Notes: generated by a model from the letters alone, not told the origin. Numbered from the stretch's first letter, positions 35,902 through 45,091 are shown. The stretch: 64,000 nucleotides of DNA from WHSW01 sp963705955 (GCA_963705955.1 CAVPLH010000006.1:1658326-1722325); one strand, 5' to 3'. A program made the numbers and translations.

Positions 35902-37338
35902 TTAGGGGCAGCCGTGCGGGGTCGGGGCGCCCCAGGCGGCGGCGAGCTCGCAGTACGCCGGCTTCTTCGAACCGTCCCTTCGCAGGACGCCTAACCCCTC
36001 CACCTTCGACCCGTCGCCGTTGTCGAGCAGGCGGCTGACCAGCACGATCGGGATGTCCGCGATCCGGCGCAGGACCTCGTAGCTCGAGACCAGAGCCTCG
36101 GCCTGCTGGTCGTCGCTGTAGGGCTTCGGGCCGGCGGTGCTGAACGAGAGCTGGGTGATCGCGATCGGCAGCGTCGCCCCGGCATCCACGAGCTCCGAGT
36201 CGAGTGACTGAATATTGATCCGCATGCGCCCCAGGTAGCCCTTGGTCGGGTCGTGGCCGGGCTTGAACGGCACGTCGGCGACGGCGTGGAATCCGATCGC
36301 GTCGGCTGCCTCGACTCCGCCCGCGGCAAGCGCCTCGGAGAGGAAGTGGTCCATCTGGTGCCTGTCCGCGGCGCTCTTGCCGGGCACGAGCCCGCCGGAG
36401 TAGACGGCGACGCCGGTCCCGGTCGCGTGGACCGCCGCGGCCGCCGCGCCCACCAACTTCGAGAATGCCCGCGGGTCCGCCGTCAGCCCCCCAGAACTTG
36501 GCGCTGTTGGGCTCGAACCAGATCTCCATCCCGGCCGACTGTGGATAGCGGAGCGCGATCTGCGCTGCCGCCTCCGCGTAGTCGCCGACTCTCGCGTCGG
36601 CCACCGGGTTCGGGCTGTTCGGGTTACAGTGGCCCGCCGCCGCCCAGCAGGGGGCGTTCGTGAACGTCCACACCGGCCGCACGCCGATCGCCAGCGCCCG
36701 CTCGTAGATGGCGTCAAACGGCGTCCAGTTCCAGGTGGCGGGGGCGCCGCCGGGGCTCGGCTGGAGCGCCGGCCAGCCGATCCCCTCGAGCAACGTGTTG
36801 GCGCCGCCCGCCCGCAGGTCGTGATAGAGGTGGTGGTGGGTCGTGAAGTCCTCGAAGTAGCCGGAGAGGACGTCGTGCGGCGCCGCCAGGAGCGGTACCT
36901 GGCGCTCCTCGCGGTTCTTGCAGGCACTCACCTTGGTGACCGCCTTCTTGCGAACCTTGTAGGTCGCCTTGCCCTTGCACCTGACCGGCACCCGGCCGCT
37001 CAACTCCCCGCGGACGTTCCACCGGCACTTGAACGCGGTCGGTCGGCCGCGCTTCGGGCTCCTCGCGCAGCCGACCTTGATCTTCGCGGGTGACGGGGGT
37101 TTGCTGAGGCCCGGTGTGCGGGCGCCCGGAAGGCTCTTCCTCACCGCCTTCTTCGTCTTCTGCTCGGCCTTCTTCTTGAGCGCAGCGACGCCCGCCTTGG
37201 CGGCGTTGATCCGGCCCGCTCGCCGGCGAGGCCGGCAGTGAGGCCCACCGCGGCGGTGGCGAACGCCGCCGCCGTGAGCACCGTCACGGCGCGAATTCTC
37301 TCTGGCGTTCCGGCCGTGAGCATCGCTTCGACGATCAT
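35902..37338 (-). CDS. Secreted glycosidase-like TIM-barrel protein (two frameshifts)
   Basis: Exported protein of about 475 residues. The N-terminal hydrophobic segment 'AVTVLTAAAFATAAVGLTAG' is followed by a basic region with paired cysteines. The barrel includes 'YHDLRAGGANTLLEGIGWPA', 'VRPVWTFTNAPCW', 'GMEIWFEPNSAKFWG' (acid/base Glu expected) and 'PIAITQLSFSTAG', where related enzymes have a nucleophile Glu but here it is Gln. Frames break at the C6 run 36487-36492 (one extra base) and near 37218 (one base missing). Start ATG 37338 or 37323. Possibly a non-catalytic sugar-binding relative. Confidence 0.6.
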
Positions 37339-37438
37339 CGTCCGGAGCGGCGGCGCTGTCAACAGCCGGTCTGGTGATCCCGGCGCGCGCCGGAACACGG
37401 TCCGTGGCGCAGCGACGTTCTACGACTGTCGGCGCAAC

Positions 37439-38332
37439 TCAGGCAGGGAACGCGCCCGGCTGCCTCGATGGGCGTGTGACACGTGCAAGCGCGCGGGCCA
37501 CGTACGGCATCCGCCGAGCGCGCCATACGTGTCGCTTCTCGAAAGACCAGGCGTAAACCGGGTTGCCGTCGCGAATCAGCTCGAGCAGGCGCGGTTCGCT
37601 GAGCTCCTCGGCGGACCACTCATACAGGCGTTGCAGGCGCGGAACGATCACCGCGTAGTCGAGCATCCGGCCCAGGCGCTGCTCGTCGCCGATGTACCGC
37701 TCGACGTCGCGGTCGAGCGGATAGCGGTCCGGGAGCACACGTCTGAGTGAGAGGAATATCCCTGCCATCCCGAGCCGCGGATCGCCGACCAGGCGAGCGA
37801 GCGGAGCCAACCGCCCCAGCGCCAGGCGCGGCGCAGCGACGAGTGCGTGCGCGTACAGCACGCGCACCAGCGCGACGTTCATGAAGAAGCGCTCAGGTGC
37901 GCTCTCCGCATCGGCGAGTCCTCGATGCTCTAGGTAGCCGCCGACGATGCTCGCGTTGTGTGATCGGTACCAGTTACGCCCCGTCGGCCTCGCGCCGAAC
38001 TCCAGCCAAAGGCGCACGGCTTGCGACGACGGCTGTCCGGCCAGCCCACCGAGGAGCGCGACGGTTTCGCACCCATCCCGCAGCAGTCGCTCGTTCACCG
38101 CCCGCCACCACGCGCTGCCGGGCGGCGACGCGTCGAGCGGATCGAGCACACCGCGGCGCGCCTGCCAGCGCATGAACGACAACGCCGCCCGCCGGAACGG
38201 CAGGTGTCGCGGCGCGCGCCCCGTCGGCCCGTGGAACACGCGCGACATCAACGCAAGACGCGCCGCGGGATCGTCGCGCACGGCCGCGACCTGCACCTGA
38301 GCCCGAACGAGCGCGCCTGCGTGCTGCCTCAT
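37439..38332 (-). CDS. Conserved actinobacterial protein of unknown function
   Basis: An Arg-rich, mostly helical protein of about 297 residues. Distinctive parts are 'PLDASPPGSAWWRAVNERLL', 'RPTGRNWYRSHNASIVGGYL', 'ESAPERFFMNVALVRVLYAH' and 'LARLVGDPRLGMAGIFLSLR'. I recall similar uncharacterised proteins in actinobacteria but no function. Amphipathic helices could contact membranes, although no classic transmembrane segment stands out. The start is uncertain (ATG 38332 or 38248). It lies about 40 bp after the GcvT-family gene on the same strand, so they may share a transcript. Confidence 0.6.
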   Translation of the reverse strand: MRQHAGALVRAQVQVAAVRDDPAARLALMSRVFHGPTGRAPRHLPFRRAALSFMRWQARRGVLDPLDASPPGSAWWRAVNERLLRDGCETVALLGGLAGQPSSQAVRLWLEFGARPTGRNWYRSHNASIVGGYLEHRGLADAESAPERFFMNVALVRVLYAHALVAAPRLALGRLAPLARLVGDPRLGMAGIFLSLRRVLPDRYPLDRDVERYIGDEQRLGRMLDYAVIVPRLQRLYEWSAEELSEPRLLELIRDGNPVYAWSFEKRHVWRARRMPYVARALARVTRPSRQPGAFPA

Positions 38333-38373
38333 CCCAGAAGGCGACGACACCTGCGAACGACGCCGCCGCACGG

Positions 38374-39528
38374 TTACGCGGCGGGCCTGCGTTTCTTGGG
38401 ATCTGTGAACGGCAGTGCAGCGGTCTTCGCCGCGCGTCGCGAGCCGTCCGGCAGTTCCAGCTCCAATTCGTTGCCCGGCTCGGCGAGCTCGACCGGCACC
38501 CATACGTACCCGATGTTCTTCTCCAGGCCCGGCGAGCGGATCGCGACCGTCACGTGGCCCACCCGGTCCCCGTTGTGGCTCGCCGGCCAGAACTGAGTCA
38601 GCTCCCAGTCGAGCGGGTCCCCCTCGATCTCCAGCCCGACCAGCCTCCGGTTCACGCCCTCCGCGCGTATCCGCTCGAGCGCGTCCTTGCCGACGTAGCC
38701 GCCCTCCTGCTCCTCGACCAGACGCTCCAGCCCACTGATCTCGAAGGGGTTGTTGTCCAGTGTCATGTCGGAGCGATAGTTGAAGATTCCCGCCTCGATC
38801 CGGCGCGCCTCGCAGGGGGCGATCGGCTGGATGTCGTGCGGGGCGCCGGCCTCCATCACCCGCTCCCAGAGCTCGTCTCCGCGTGCCGGGTCTTGGAGGT
38901 AGATCTCGTAGCCGACCTCACCGGTCCAGCCGGTTCGACCAAGCACCACGGGAATCCCGTCGAGCGAGCGGTGCATGCAGTGGTAGTAGGGCATCTCCAG
39001 CACCTCCTCCCCGAACAGCGAGCCGACCACATCCTTTGCTCGCGGTCCCTGGACCTGAACCGGGTAGACGGGCGGGTCCGAGATCTCCACTTCCATGTCG
39101 GCGCCCCATGCGATCCCGCGCGCCCAGAGACCGGCATCGCTGTCCGCCAGAGCGAGCCAGATCGTGTCCTCCTCCGGACGGAGCAGCACCGGGTCGTTGA
39201 CGATCCCGCCGTCGGCATCGATCAGCGGGGCGTACTTGCACTGGCCCACGGCGCACTTGGTCAGGTCACGGCAGGTGAGCAGGTTGGCGAAGTCGAGCGC
39301 GTCCGGGCCCGTTATCTGCACGATGTGCTCGACGCCGACGTCCCACAGCGTGACGCGCTCGAGCAGGTGCCAGTACTCGTCGACGGGATCGCGGAAGTAG
39401 GACGGGATGTACGCGTGGTTGTAGACGTCGTAGGCCGAGCAGCCCGCGCGCTGCGTGGCCTCGAAGTACGGCGAGCGCGCATACCAGGGCCCGAAGTACA
39501 AGGTCGTCGAATCGGGGATCCCGGTCAT
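38374..39528 (-). CDS. GcvT/DmdA-family aminomethyltransferase-like protein
   Basis: A 384-residue folate-binding fold protein related to the glycine-cleavage T protein and to dimethylsulphoniopropionate demethylase. Recognisable are 'TLWDVGVEHIVQITGPDALD', 'CRDLTKCAVGQCKYAPLIDA', 'GRTGWTGEVGYEIYLQDP' and 'IAPCEARRIEAGIFNYRSDM'. Proteins of this group move a methyl or methylene group to tetrahydrofolate. There are no gcvH or gcvP genes nearby, so glycine cleavage is unlikely; a demethylase role is inferred. GGAG precedes the ATG, and a palindrome at 39553 may control it. Confidence 0.82.
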   Translation of the reverse strand: MTGIPDSTTLYFGPWYARSPYFEATQRAGCSAYDVYNHAYIPSYFRDPVDEYWHLLERVTLWDVGVEHIVQITGPDALDFANLLTCRDLTKCAVGQCKYAPLIDADGGIVNDPVLLRPEEDTIWLALADSDAGLWARGIAWGADMEVEISDPPVYPVQVQGPRAKDVVGSLFGEEVLEMPYYHCMHRSLDGIPVVLGRTGWTGEVGYEIYLQDPARGDELWERVMEAGAPHDIQPIAPCEARRIEAGIFNYRSDMTLDNNPFEISGLERLVEEQEGGYVGKDALERIRAEGVNRRLVGLEIEGDPLDWELTQFWPASHNGDRVGHVTVAIRSPGLEKNIGYVWVPVELAEPGNELELELPDGSRRAAKTAALPFTDPKKRRPAA

Positions 39529-39552
39529 GGCAGCTCCTTCGGTTGGTGGCGT

Positions 39553-39570
39553 GCTGACTTTGTAGTCAGC
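39553..39570 (-). promoter_or_regulatory. Palindromic operator upstream of the GcvT-family gene
   Basis: GCTGACT-TTGT-AGTCAGC is a perfect 7-bp inverted repeat with a 4-base centre, 25 bases upstream of the GcvT-family ATG. The TGAC...GTCA core resembles GntR-type binding sites. No regulator gene is adjacent, so the controlling protein is unknown. Confidence 0.45.
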
Positions 39571-39715
39571 TGCAGCATATGAGGATCGACGCGGATGGTC
39601 GAGGCGCGCGCTGAGTGCCGACGTCCTGACCGTGCGCCAGCTGCTAAGCCGGTAGTCGACCCACGATCTCTTCCATCTGGTCGGCGGTCCAGGCGCGCAA
39701 CGTGGTCGTGCGGGG

Positions 39716-40120
39716 TCAGTAAGCGAACAGCTCGACCCGGTAGCCATCCGGATCAGCGACTTGGACGCGGACGAAATCGCCGTCGTCCTGCCAATCCGTT
39801 TCGGGCACGCCGGCGTTCCGCAGCCTCTCCCGTGCCTGTCGGACCTCGTTCGCGTCCTTGACCTGAAAGCCGAAATGGTTGGTGTGCGGAAGGTCGATCG
39901 GCACCGAACCTTCGCTCAACGCGAGTAGCGAGCCGTCGGGTGTGCCAAGGATCAGGCGATCCGCGTCATCGTGCACGCGCAGCGTGAGTCCGAAGTGCTC
40001 GCCGTAGAACGCTGCGGATCGTTTGCGATCGCTGACTGTCAGCGCGACATGGTTCAGCGGCACCCTGCGATTATCGAGGACAGAATTCGTTTCCTGCGCC
40101 GTGCCCTGTCGAAGGTTCAC
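39716..40120 (-). CDS. VOC-family (glyoxalase-fold) protein
   Basis: A 134-residue vicinal-oxygen-chelate protein with 'PLNHVALTVSDRKRSAAFYG' and the closing 'VRVQVADPDGYRVELFAY', whose His and Glu are typical metal ligands. GTG 40120 overlaps the stop of the upstream gene (GTGA), which supports coupling and this start; an in-frame GTG at 40063 would remove a non-family N-terminal stretch of 19 residues. VOC proteins act as dioxygenases, isomerases or resistance proteins. Substrate unknown. Confidence 0.75.
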   Translation of the reverse strand: MNLRQGTAQETNSVLDNRRVPLNHVALTVSDRKRSAAFYGEHFGLTLRVHDDADRLILGTPDGSLLALSEGSVPIDLPHTNHFGFQVKDANEVRQARERLRNAGVPETDWQDDGDFVRVQVADPDGYRVELFAY

Positions 40121-41181
40121 CCATAAGCGCCCGCTGGAAAGCGCCGCACCTCGAGAAAGCCTCCGGGTCTCAGCTGTAACTGATCGGAGAAGCCCGACTT
40201 CTTGCTTGGGTCGCCGCTGCCGCTGACCACGTTCAGAAAGACCGTCTCCGATTGCTTCATGTCGGCCGTCACGTGCAGTACGCCAACCTTTTCGGTCGCC
40301 GGCGCGGGCCCGGTGGGCAGGTAATTGAACCCGTTGGTCTTTGCCACGCGACCCTTGTTGGCGGCGAGCTGCGCCGCATAGCCATTTCCCGGTTCGACAT
40401 CGGTCGGCGAGTCGGCCAGAAAGACCCGTGTCGACATGCGAGCCCGAGTCCCGAGCCCGGCGGCGGAGGCGAGTATCCGGGCGTACACGGTCAGCTGTTC
40501 ATTGGCCAGCAGCCCGACGAGAGGCATCGAGTAGACGACGCGCGGCGGTTGCGCGCCGTGAATGCCGAGCGCCGGGACTCGGAGCGTAGTTTCGCGGATC
40601 ACCTCCGGGCTGGTCAGCTGGCCGCGGATGCGAGCGACGCTGATACCGCCCATGTCGGTTTGGACCGTTCCATCGGGCTCGTTCGCACCGACCAGCAGAC
40701 AGTGGCCCGGGCGCGCGCGCGCAGCGTTGGCGCGCAAGACGAGGTTCACGGCACCACGGCCTTTCCAGTTCGACGGCACCTTGATCGCAACGCGGTTGAA
40801 GACGAACACGAAATGATGCGCCTCGTGCTCCACGGCCGCGGTCTTGGTGGCAATGACCGCGGTCCCGGGCGCCGGTGTCCGACGGCCCTTCGCGGTCGCG
40901 AGCACCAAGGCGGCGGTCACCTTCGGCGGATAGTCGTAGGGCTTGCTGTAGCAACCCTTGCCCTTGTTGGCCTGCAGCTCGGCCGTGGTCAGGTCGGTCG
41001 TCACCTCGAGCTCGGCCGAGACCTCGAGCCGGTCGCCCGCCTTGAGATCGGGCAGCGACGTGGCGGTGTCCTGATCACGACCTAGTGCCATCACCGCCCG
41101 CCCTCGTCCTCGAGTGCGCCGGATTGGGATCTGCTCGGTGCGCTCAGCTACGCCGTTACCGGTCCAGGCGACGCGGATCAT
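40117..41181 (-). CDS. Hypothetical protein with two similar beta-rich modules
   Basis: A 354-residue protein I do not recognise. It appears to contain two related halves. In the first, 'DLKAGDRLEVSAELEVTTDL' is followed by 'TTAELQANKGKGCYSKPYDY'; in the second, 'GLLANEQLTVYARILASAAG' is followed by 'YAAQLAANKGRVAKTNGFNY'. Each half ends with a predicted strand before 'GTAVIATK' or 'TEKVGVLHV'. No signal peptide is visible, so it may be cytoplasmic or exported unusually. The stop overlaps the VOC gene start. Good codon bias supports it as real. Confidence 0.6.
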   Translation of the reverse strand: MIRVAWTGNGVAERTEQIPIRRTRGRGRAVMALGRDQDTATSLPDLKAGDRLEVSAELEVTTDLTTAELQANKGKGCYSKPYDYPPKVTAALVLATAKGRRTPAPGTAVIATKTAAVEHEAHHFVFVFNRVAIKVPSNWKGRGAVNLVLRANAARARPGHCLLVGANEPDGTVQTDMGGISVARIRGQLTSPEVIRETTLRVPALGIHGAQPPRVVYSMPLVGLLANEQLTVYARILASAAGLGTRARMSTRVFLADSPTDVEPGNGYAAQLAANKGRVAKTNGFNYLPTGPAPATEKVGVLHVTADMKQSETVFLNVVSGSGDPSKKSGFSDQLQLRPGGFLEVRRFPAGAYG

Positions 41182-41399
41182 TCCCCAATCTTAGGTCCGG
41201 CCCGCGCTCGTCGTCGGGGCGATTGGCCCTTCGCCGTGAGAGTAGTGACAAATTGAGTCTGCGGCAAACTACTGACCCATCCTGGAGTCCCCGGTGTACT
41301 GTCGCGGCCAGAAGGACTTAGGTCCTTCCCGCGCTTCGGTGACGGCCTTTGACAGCGGTCCCGGGTCCAGATAACAAAGTCACGATCGAGGAGATTCCC

Positions 41400-41885
41400 A
41401 TGACGCGCATCAAAGTAGTCGCGCGCAGTAGCCGCGTGCGAAAGCTCTCGTTGCTGATCGCGGTCCTTGTCGTCAGCCTTTTGGGGGTCGCCTCCGGCGC
41501 GTCGGCGCGCCAGACCAGCGGCGTCGTGTACGCCGGCGTAACTCACAACGAGGGCTCTGACCTCTATGTCTCGGGGGACTTCAAGGACAAGATCCTCGGC
41601 CGCGGCGCGATCGTCTACGTGACGCAGGTTTCGGGCGGTGAGCAGCCGGCCTCGGTCCTGGTCAAGGCGAGGAAGATCACGATTTACACCAAGCGCGGCT
41701 CGCTGAGCGGCAAGGGTCAAGCCACCCAGACCTTCAACTCCGATGGCACCAGCACGGTCTCTGACGGCAGCTTCAACTTGAACAAGGGCACCGGCGCCTA
41801 CAAGGGCCACAAGCTGACAGGCACGTTCGGAGGGCCCTTCACGGACGGCGTCTATACCTTCAACTACAAGGCCACGTACAAGTAG
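41400..41885 (+). CDS. Secreted beta-barrel-like hypothetical protein
   Basis: A 161-residue exported protein. The signal peptide at about 1-37 has the core 'LSLLIAVLVVSLLGVASGAS'. The mature part is all beta: 'VSDGSFNLNKGTGAYKGHKL' and 'GTFGGPFTDGVYTFNYKATY' resemble small secreted barrels of the allene-oxide-cyclase/dirigent type. A GAGGAG ribosome site precedes the ATG. It converges with the secreted gene at 42053, with a shared terminator between. Function unknown. Confidence 0.7.
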   Translation: MTRIKVVARSSRVRKLSLLIAVLVVSLLGVASGASARQTSGVVYAGVTHNEGSDLYVSGDFKDKILGRGAIVYVTQVSGGEQPASVLVKARKITIYTKRGSLSGKGQATQTFNSDGTSTVSDGSFNLNKGTGAYKGHKLTGTFGGPFTDGVYTFNYKATYK

Positions 41886-42005
41886 GCGAGCCTGCGAGGC
41901 CTCCGCTCGAGGAGCTTCGCCGACTACTGACGCGATTCGATCATCGACCACCCTGGCCGTAGACAAACGGGCAGGGCGGTTCCGTTGCCCCCCCTTTATT
42001 TTTGA

Positions 42006-42042
42006 GTAGCTAGGCGACCCGCTCGGCGGGTCGCCTAGCTAC
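42006..42042. terminator. Bidirectional hairpin terminator
   Basis: GTAGCTAGGCGACCCG (42006-42021) and its exact reverse complement (42027-42042) form a perfect 16-bp stem with a 5-base loop. It sits between the ends of two convergent genes (41885 and 42053) and should stop transcription from both sides. A T-rich run lies on the plus-strand left side. Confidence 0.75.
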
Positions 42043-42052
42043 ATGTACCGCG

Positions 42053-42460
42053 TCAGCAGGTGTAGACGACGAATTGGTCCGTCGGGAGGTCCCCCGCGCC
42101 GGTGTAGTCGAGGGCCGTGGTCCCAAATACGGTTGCCCCCCCATCGGGTGAGTAGAGGTAGCCGTCATAGCTAGTGACATTGACCAGCTGCTCACATTGG
42201 AACGCATCACGCTTGAGCTTCTTCACGTCCTTCGAGAGTCTGGTCAGGGTTTGGTTGACACATTTGACCGATCGGCAGTTGACCTTTGCATGCGTCGACT
42301 GACTCAGCCGTCGGTTGATCTCGCCGAGGTCCTTTCGGACCGGAGTGGACTCCGCTTTCGATGTGGACGCGATCCGGCGCTCCGAACTACCCGCGAAGGC
42401 TAAGGTCGCCGCAGCGAGCGTGAACGCGCCAATCATCGCGACAATGATGAGCTTCCTCAT
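42053..42460 (-). CDS. Small secreted cysteine-containing protein
   Basis: A 135-residue exported protein with signal peptide 'MRKLIIVAMIGAFTLAAATL' at the N-terminus. The mature part has a helical segment with 'NCRSVKCVNQTLTRLSKDVK', then 'FQCEQLVNVTSYDGYLYSPD', and ends in Cys. Four cysteines could form two disulphides. GAGGGAGTG precedes the ATG. I recognise the layout from other secreted actinobacterial proteins but not a function. Confidence 0.65.
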   Translation of the reverse strand: MRKLIIVAMIGAFTLAAATLAFAGSSERRIASTSKAESTPVRKDLGEINRRLSQSTHAKVNCRSVKCVNQTLTRLSKDVKKLKRDAFQCEQLVNVTSYDGYLYSPDGGATVFGTTALDYTGAGDLPTDQFVVYTC

Positions 42461-42786
42461 CTGACACTCCCTCTCGTACGTGGACGCTCTTGCGTCCGAT
42501 TGCGGTAAGCCTCTCACTGAGAAGCCGGTCGGTCAAGCGCCCTCGAACTTTCGGCCAGCTTCCCGATAGCCACAGCAGCTAGGACGTAACGGCGCGCGTC
42601 AATCAGTGGACAGCAAGCCGCCCTCTCACGGTCGGATGAGCGGCGAACTTCCGCGAGCCTCGCCCCCAGCCCGTGAGGAGCCCGAGGCCCTCGACGCGGT
42701 GTCGGAGAGGTCGAAGCCGCCGGGTCCGTCCCAGAACGCTTGGCCCGGTGTGGACCGATCGGTGGACCCGCTTTTCGACAAGCCGT
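42461..42786. other. Gene-free stretch
   Basis: Neither strand shows a convincing gene here. Short open frames exist on both strands but have no ribosome site or recognisable sequence. The left edge must hold the promoter of the secreted gene that starts at 42460 and reads leftwards. Confidence 0.4.
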
Positions 42787-42819
42787 ATCTGCCGGGCGGG
42801 TAGACCCCGCCCGGCAGAT
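42787..42819 (-). terminator. Hairpin terminator after secreted gene
   Basis: A 14-bp perfect stem (42787-42800 with 42806-42819, arm ATCTGCCGGGCGGG) with loop TAGAC. It lies 23 bases downstream of the stop of the reverse-strand gene at 42842, a suitable place for a factor-independent terminator. Confidence 0.65.
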
Positions 42820-42841
42820 CACGCGGTTTCATCTACTCGGA

Positions 42842-43255
42842 CTAGCGGATAACGTCGAAGTGGAGCCGTTTGCCGTGGCTCACGACCTTTCCGGCAGCGC
42901 CCCTGAAGTCTCCGGTCCCGCCCACGAGGTTAAGCCGGTTATCCCCGCGCCCGATGTTGCCGTTGACCCTGAGCGAGCCAGAACCGCCGACCTCGCCGTT
43001 GAGGTGGACCGTCGCTCGGCACTTGAACTTATGGCTACGGCTTTCGCGACACCGGACCTGATCGTGACCGACCTGGTCGTGGCGATTAAAGGTCGCGAAC
43101 AGCTGCTCGGTGAAGCGGAACGTGTCGCCGGAGCGATGAGATGACGTTCGCTTCGTGATTACCGAGAAGTGATGATCAATCCGTGCGGAGGCCGGGATGG
43201 CGAGAACGGCGAGAGCGATGACCGCCGCAATCGCGGCTGCAACGATTCGGCTCAT
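42842..43255 (-). CDS. Small secreted beta-barrel-like protein
   Basis: A 137-residue exported protein with signal peptide 'AAAIAAVIALAVLAIPASA'. The mature part is basic and beta-rich, with 'ATVHLNGEVGGSGSLRVNG' and 'LNLVGGTGDFRGAAGKVVSH', similar in style to the allene-oxide-cyclase/dirigent barrels and to the protein at 41400. AAAGGAAG lies before the ATG. Function unknown; an extracellular binding role is plausible. Confidence 0.65.
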   Translation of the reverse strand: MSRIVAAAIAAVIALAVLAIPASARIDHHFSVITKRTSSHRSGDTFRFTEQLFATFNRHDQVGHDQVRCRESRSHKFKCRATVHLNGEVGGSGSLRVNGNIGRGDNRLNLVGGTGDFRGAAGKVVSHGKRLHFDVIR

Positions 43256-43455
43256 TTGAGCTTCCTTTCTGAGCTTGGGGCGCCGAGGGCCCAGGCTGGT
43301 TGTTGTTGTACGCCGGAGAGCCTACTCCAGTGCGACCCTGGGTTGAGGCACGAGAAAGCGAGCTGACATCGCGCTCGAAGGCAGTGTCGCTTCGCATGAA
43401 ATGTCATGACGGGCCGGCGCTGAGCCCGAACCAGCCGCGGGCGAACTTAACCGGC

Positions 43456-44688
43456 TCACAGATCTGTAATCAGCGAATCGATCTTGTCAGCGAAGTCGCG
43501 AGCAGTGTCCTCGTTCGCGGGCGGTGAGCTCCATTCGAGGTCAAAGACCTGCAGGAGGTTGCCGGTTCGCCAGGAGTAACGGTATTCCGGTCGCGGCGAT
43601 CCTGTGACCATGACCGCCAAGCGGTCGTCGCCGAGGCCCGGGGCCGGGACGGTTTCGAAGTCCGGGCCCTGATAATCCGCCTTCAGGCCGTCGAGCGCAC
43701 CCTGGGCAGCGTCCTCATTCTGGAAGACAGCGGCAGCGGACTCGGAGTACCAGTAGGGCTCAGGTGGCTATTCGTGACGCGAAGACGTTGAGGTAGGACG
43801 GCTGGGTCGTCACTTGGCAAATTGTCCGTGTGCACATCCGGACCGGACTCGTCCGGATTGAGGAGCGAGGTTTCCGGGCTCGTCCTCGCCAGGGAGGACG
43901 ACGTGGGACAGATCGGCTCCGGAGAAGTGCGTCGTCGGGGCGGGCGACCCGCCCTCGCCAACCGCAACGACGACCGCGACCACGATCGCGGCGATCGCCT
44001 ACCGCGCCGAGCAGCGCCCACCGCAGCCCCCGTCTCCCGCGCGCCGGCGGCGCTGCCGGCTTGGTCGCCACGGACACGGTGGCGTCGCCAGTCGGGGGCG
44101 CGGCCGTCGCAGCGCGGGCAGGCCGCCGGAGCGGCCTTCGCGGTGGCGACGTGGCGCTCCGGGGAGGCGGGCCCGGGGACGTGGAGCGTTTCCGCCAGGA
44201 GTTCATCGAGTGTGCTGATCAGGCGACCGACGTCGGAGCGCCATCGCTGGTCGCTGAGCTCGAGCGCGTTGCGCCGCGTGATCGCCCGCACCTCCGGCGG
44301 GAGGTCCTCCGGGTTCGGCATCCGCGCTCCGGCAACGAGCACGGGGATCGGCGTCACGTCGGGACGCCGAAGTGCGGTCTTGAGCTCGAGCCGGACGAAG
44401 TCCTCGGGATCGGCGATCCGCTGCGTCCCATTGTCATCCTCTACCGTCGCCCACCTGCGGCCCCATGACGACGATCAGCACCCGGCAGGCCCCCACCGCC
44501 TCGGTGATTCGCTCGACGAAGTCGACCCCCGGCGCCATGTCCACGTCCATGAACACGTTGTCCTCCCCGAACCGCGCCACCATGGCGTCGTAGAGGCGTC
44601 CAGCGTGGGGTCCGGTCTCCTCGCGCCGGTAGGTGATGAAGACCTTCGGTCCCGGCCCACTTTCCGGCTCCCTCGACGCCCGGCTCAC
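43456..44688 (-). CDS. Membrane-anchored TIR-domain protein (several frameshifts)
   Basis: Reconstructed across frames, the N-terminus is a TIR domain: 'KVFITYRREETGPHAGRLYD', 'FGEDNVFMDVDMAPGVDFVE', 'CRVLIVVMGPQ', 'RIADPEDFVRLELKTALRR', 'VTPIPVLVAGARMPNPEDL', 'RRNALELSDQRWRSDVGRL'. A Pro/Ala linker, a membrane helix ('RWALLGAVAIAAIVVAVVVA') and an outside domain ('EPYWYSESAAAVFQNEDAAQ' to 'ADKIDSLITDL') follow. At least four shifts are needed, one at 44454-44455 and the rest between about 44130 and 43770. GGAGG precedes GTG 44688. TIR domains cleave NAD or signal through assembly; which applies is unknown. Confidence 0.7.
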
Positions 44689-44872
44689 CGCGCGCCTCCG
44701 GTTGCTCGCGCCGGGGAGTCGCTCCCCGCGCTTCCGGCCTCGGTCGCGTACCAATCAACCGCCAGACGGCTCATCCCCGGAACTGCCGCTTCTTGGCCCA
44801 TTCGCTTGTTCTCTGATCCTTCCTTGGACCGATCGCTCTTGAATTCGACACTACCGCGAATCTGGCTAATCC

Positions 44873-45091
44873 ATGCACGAGGCGAGTTTCGGGTCAAGCC
44901 CACGCCGTGGCTGCCGTCGGCGGCTACGTCGTGCGCCGTCCTTCCGGTCCCGCACCCTTCCTCGCGATACCGACGATCTGGCCGGGGCGTACCGGAACCT
45001 GCAGAACTACACGCAGTGGGTGGAGTACGACACCAGGGTGATGCTCCCGGTCGAGGAGGCCGTGCCGCTGATCATGGATGCGCTTGGTTGA
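44873..45091 (+). other. Possible coding remnant, C-terminal part only
   Basis: The last 41 codons before the stop at 45091, 'DTDDLAGAYRNLQNYTQWVE' and on to 'VMLPVEEAVPLIMDALG', have strong GC-rich third positions and look translated. The sequence before them does not read well in the same frame, so the start is unknown and a frameshift or truncation is likely. No family recognised. The rest of 44689-45162 shows no supportable gene. Confidence 0.3.

Noticed and set aside
42606..42803. Short forward open frame ending inside a hairpin
   Set aside because: No ribosome site, no recognisable sequence, and its end lies in a terminator-like stem.
43456..44688. Thoeris or other TIR-based defence island
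   Set aside because: Only the TIR protein is present; neighbours are small secreted proteins and an ABC exporter, with no known defence partners.
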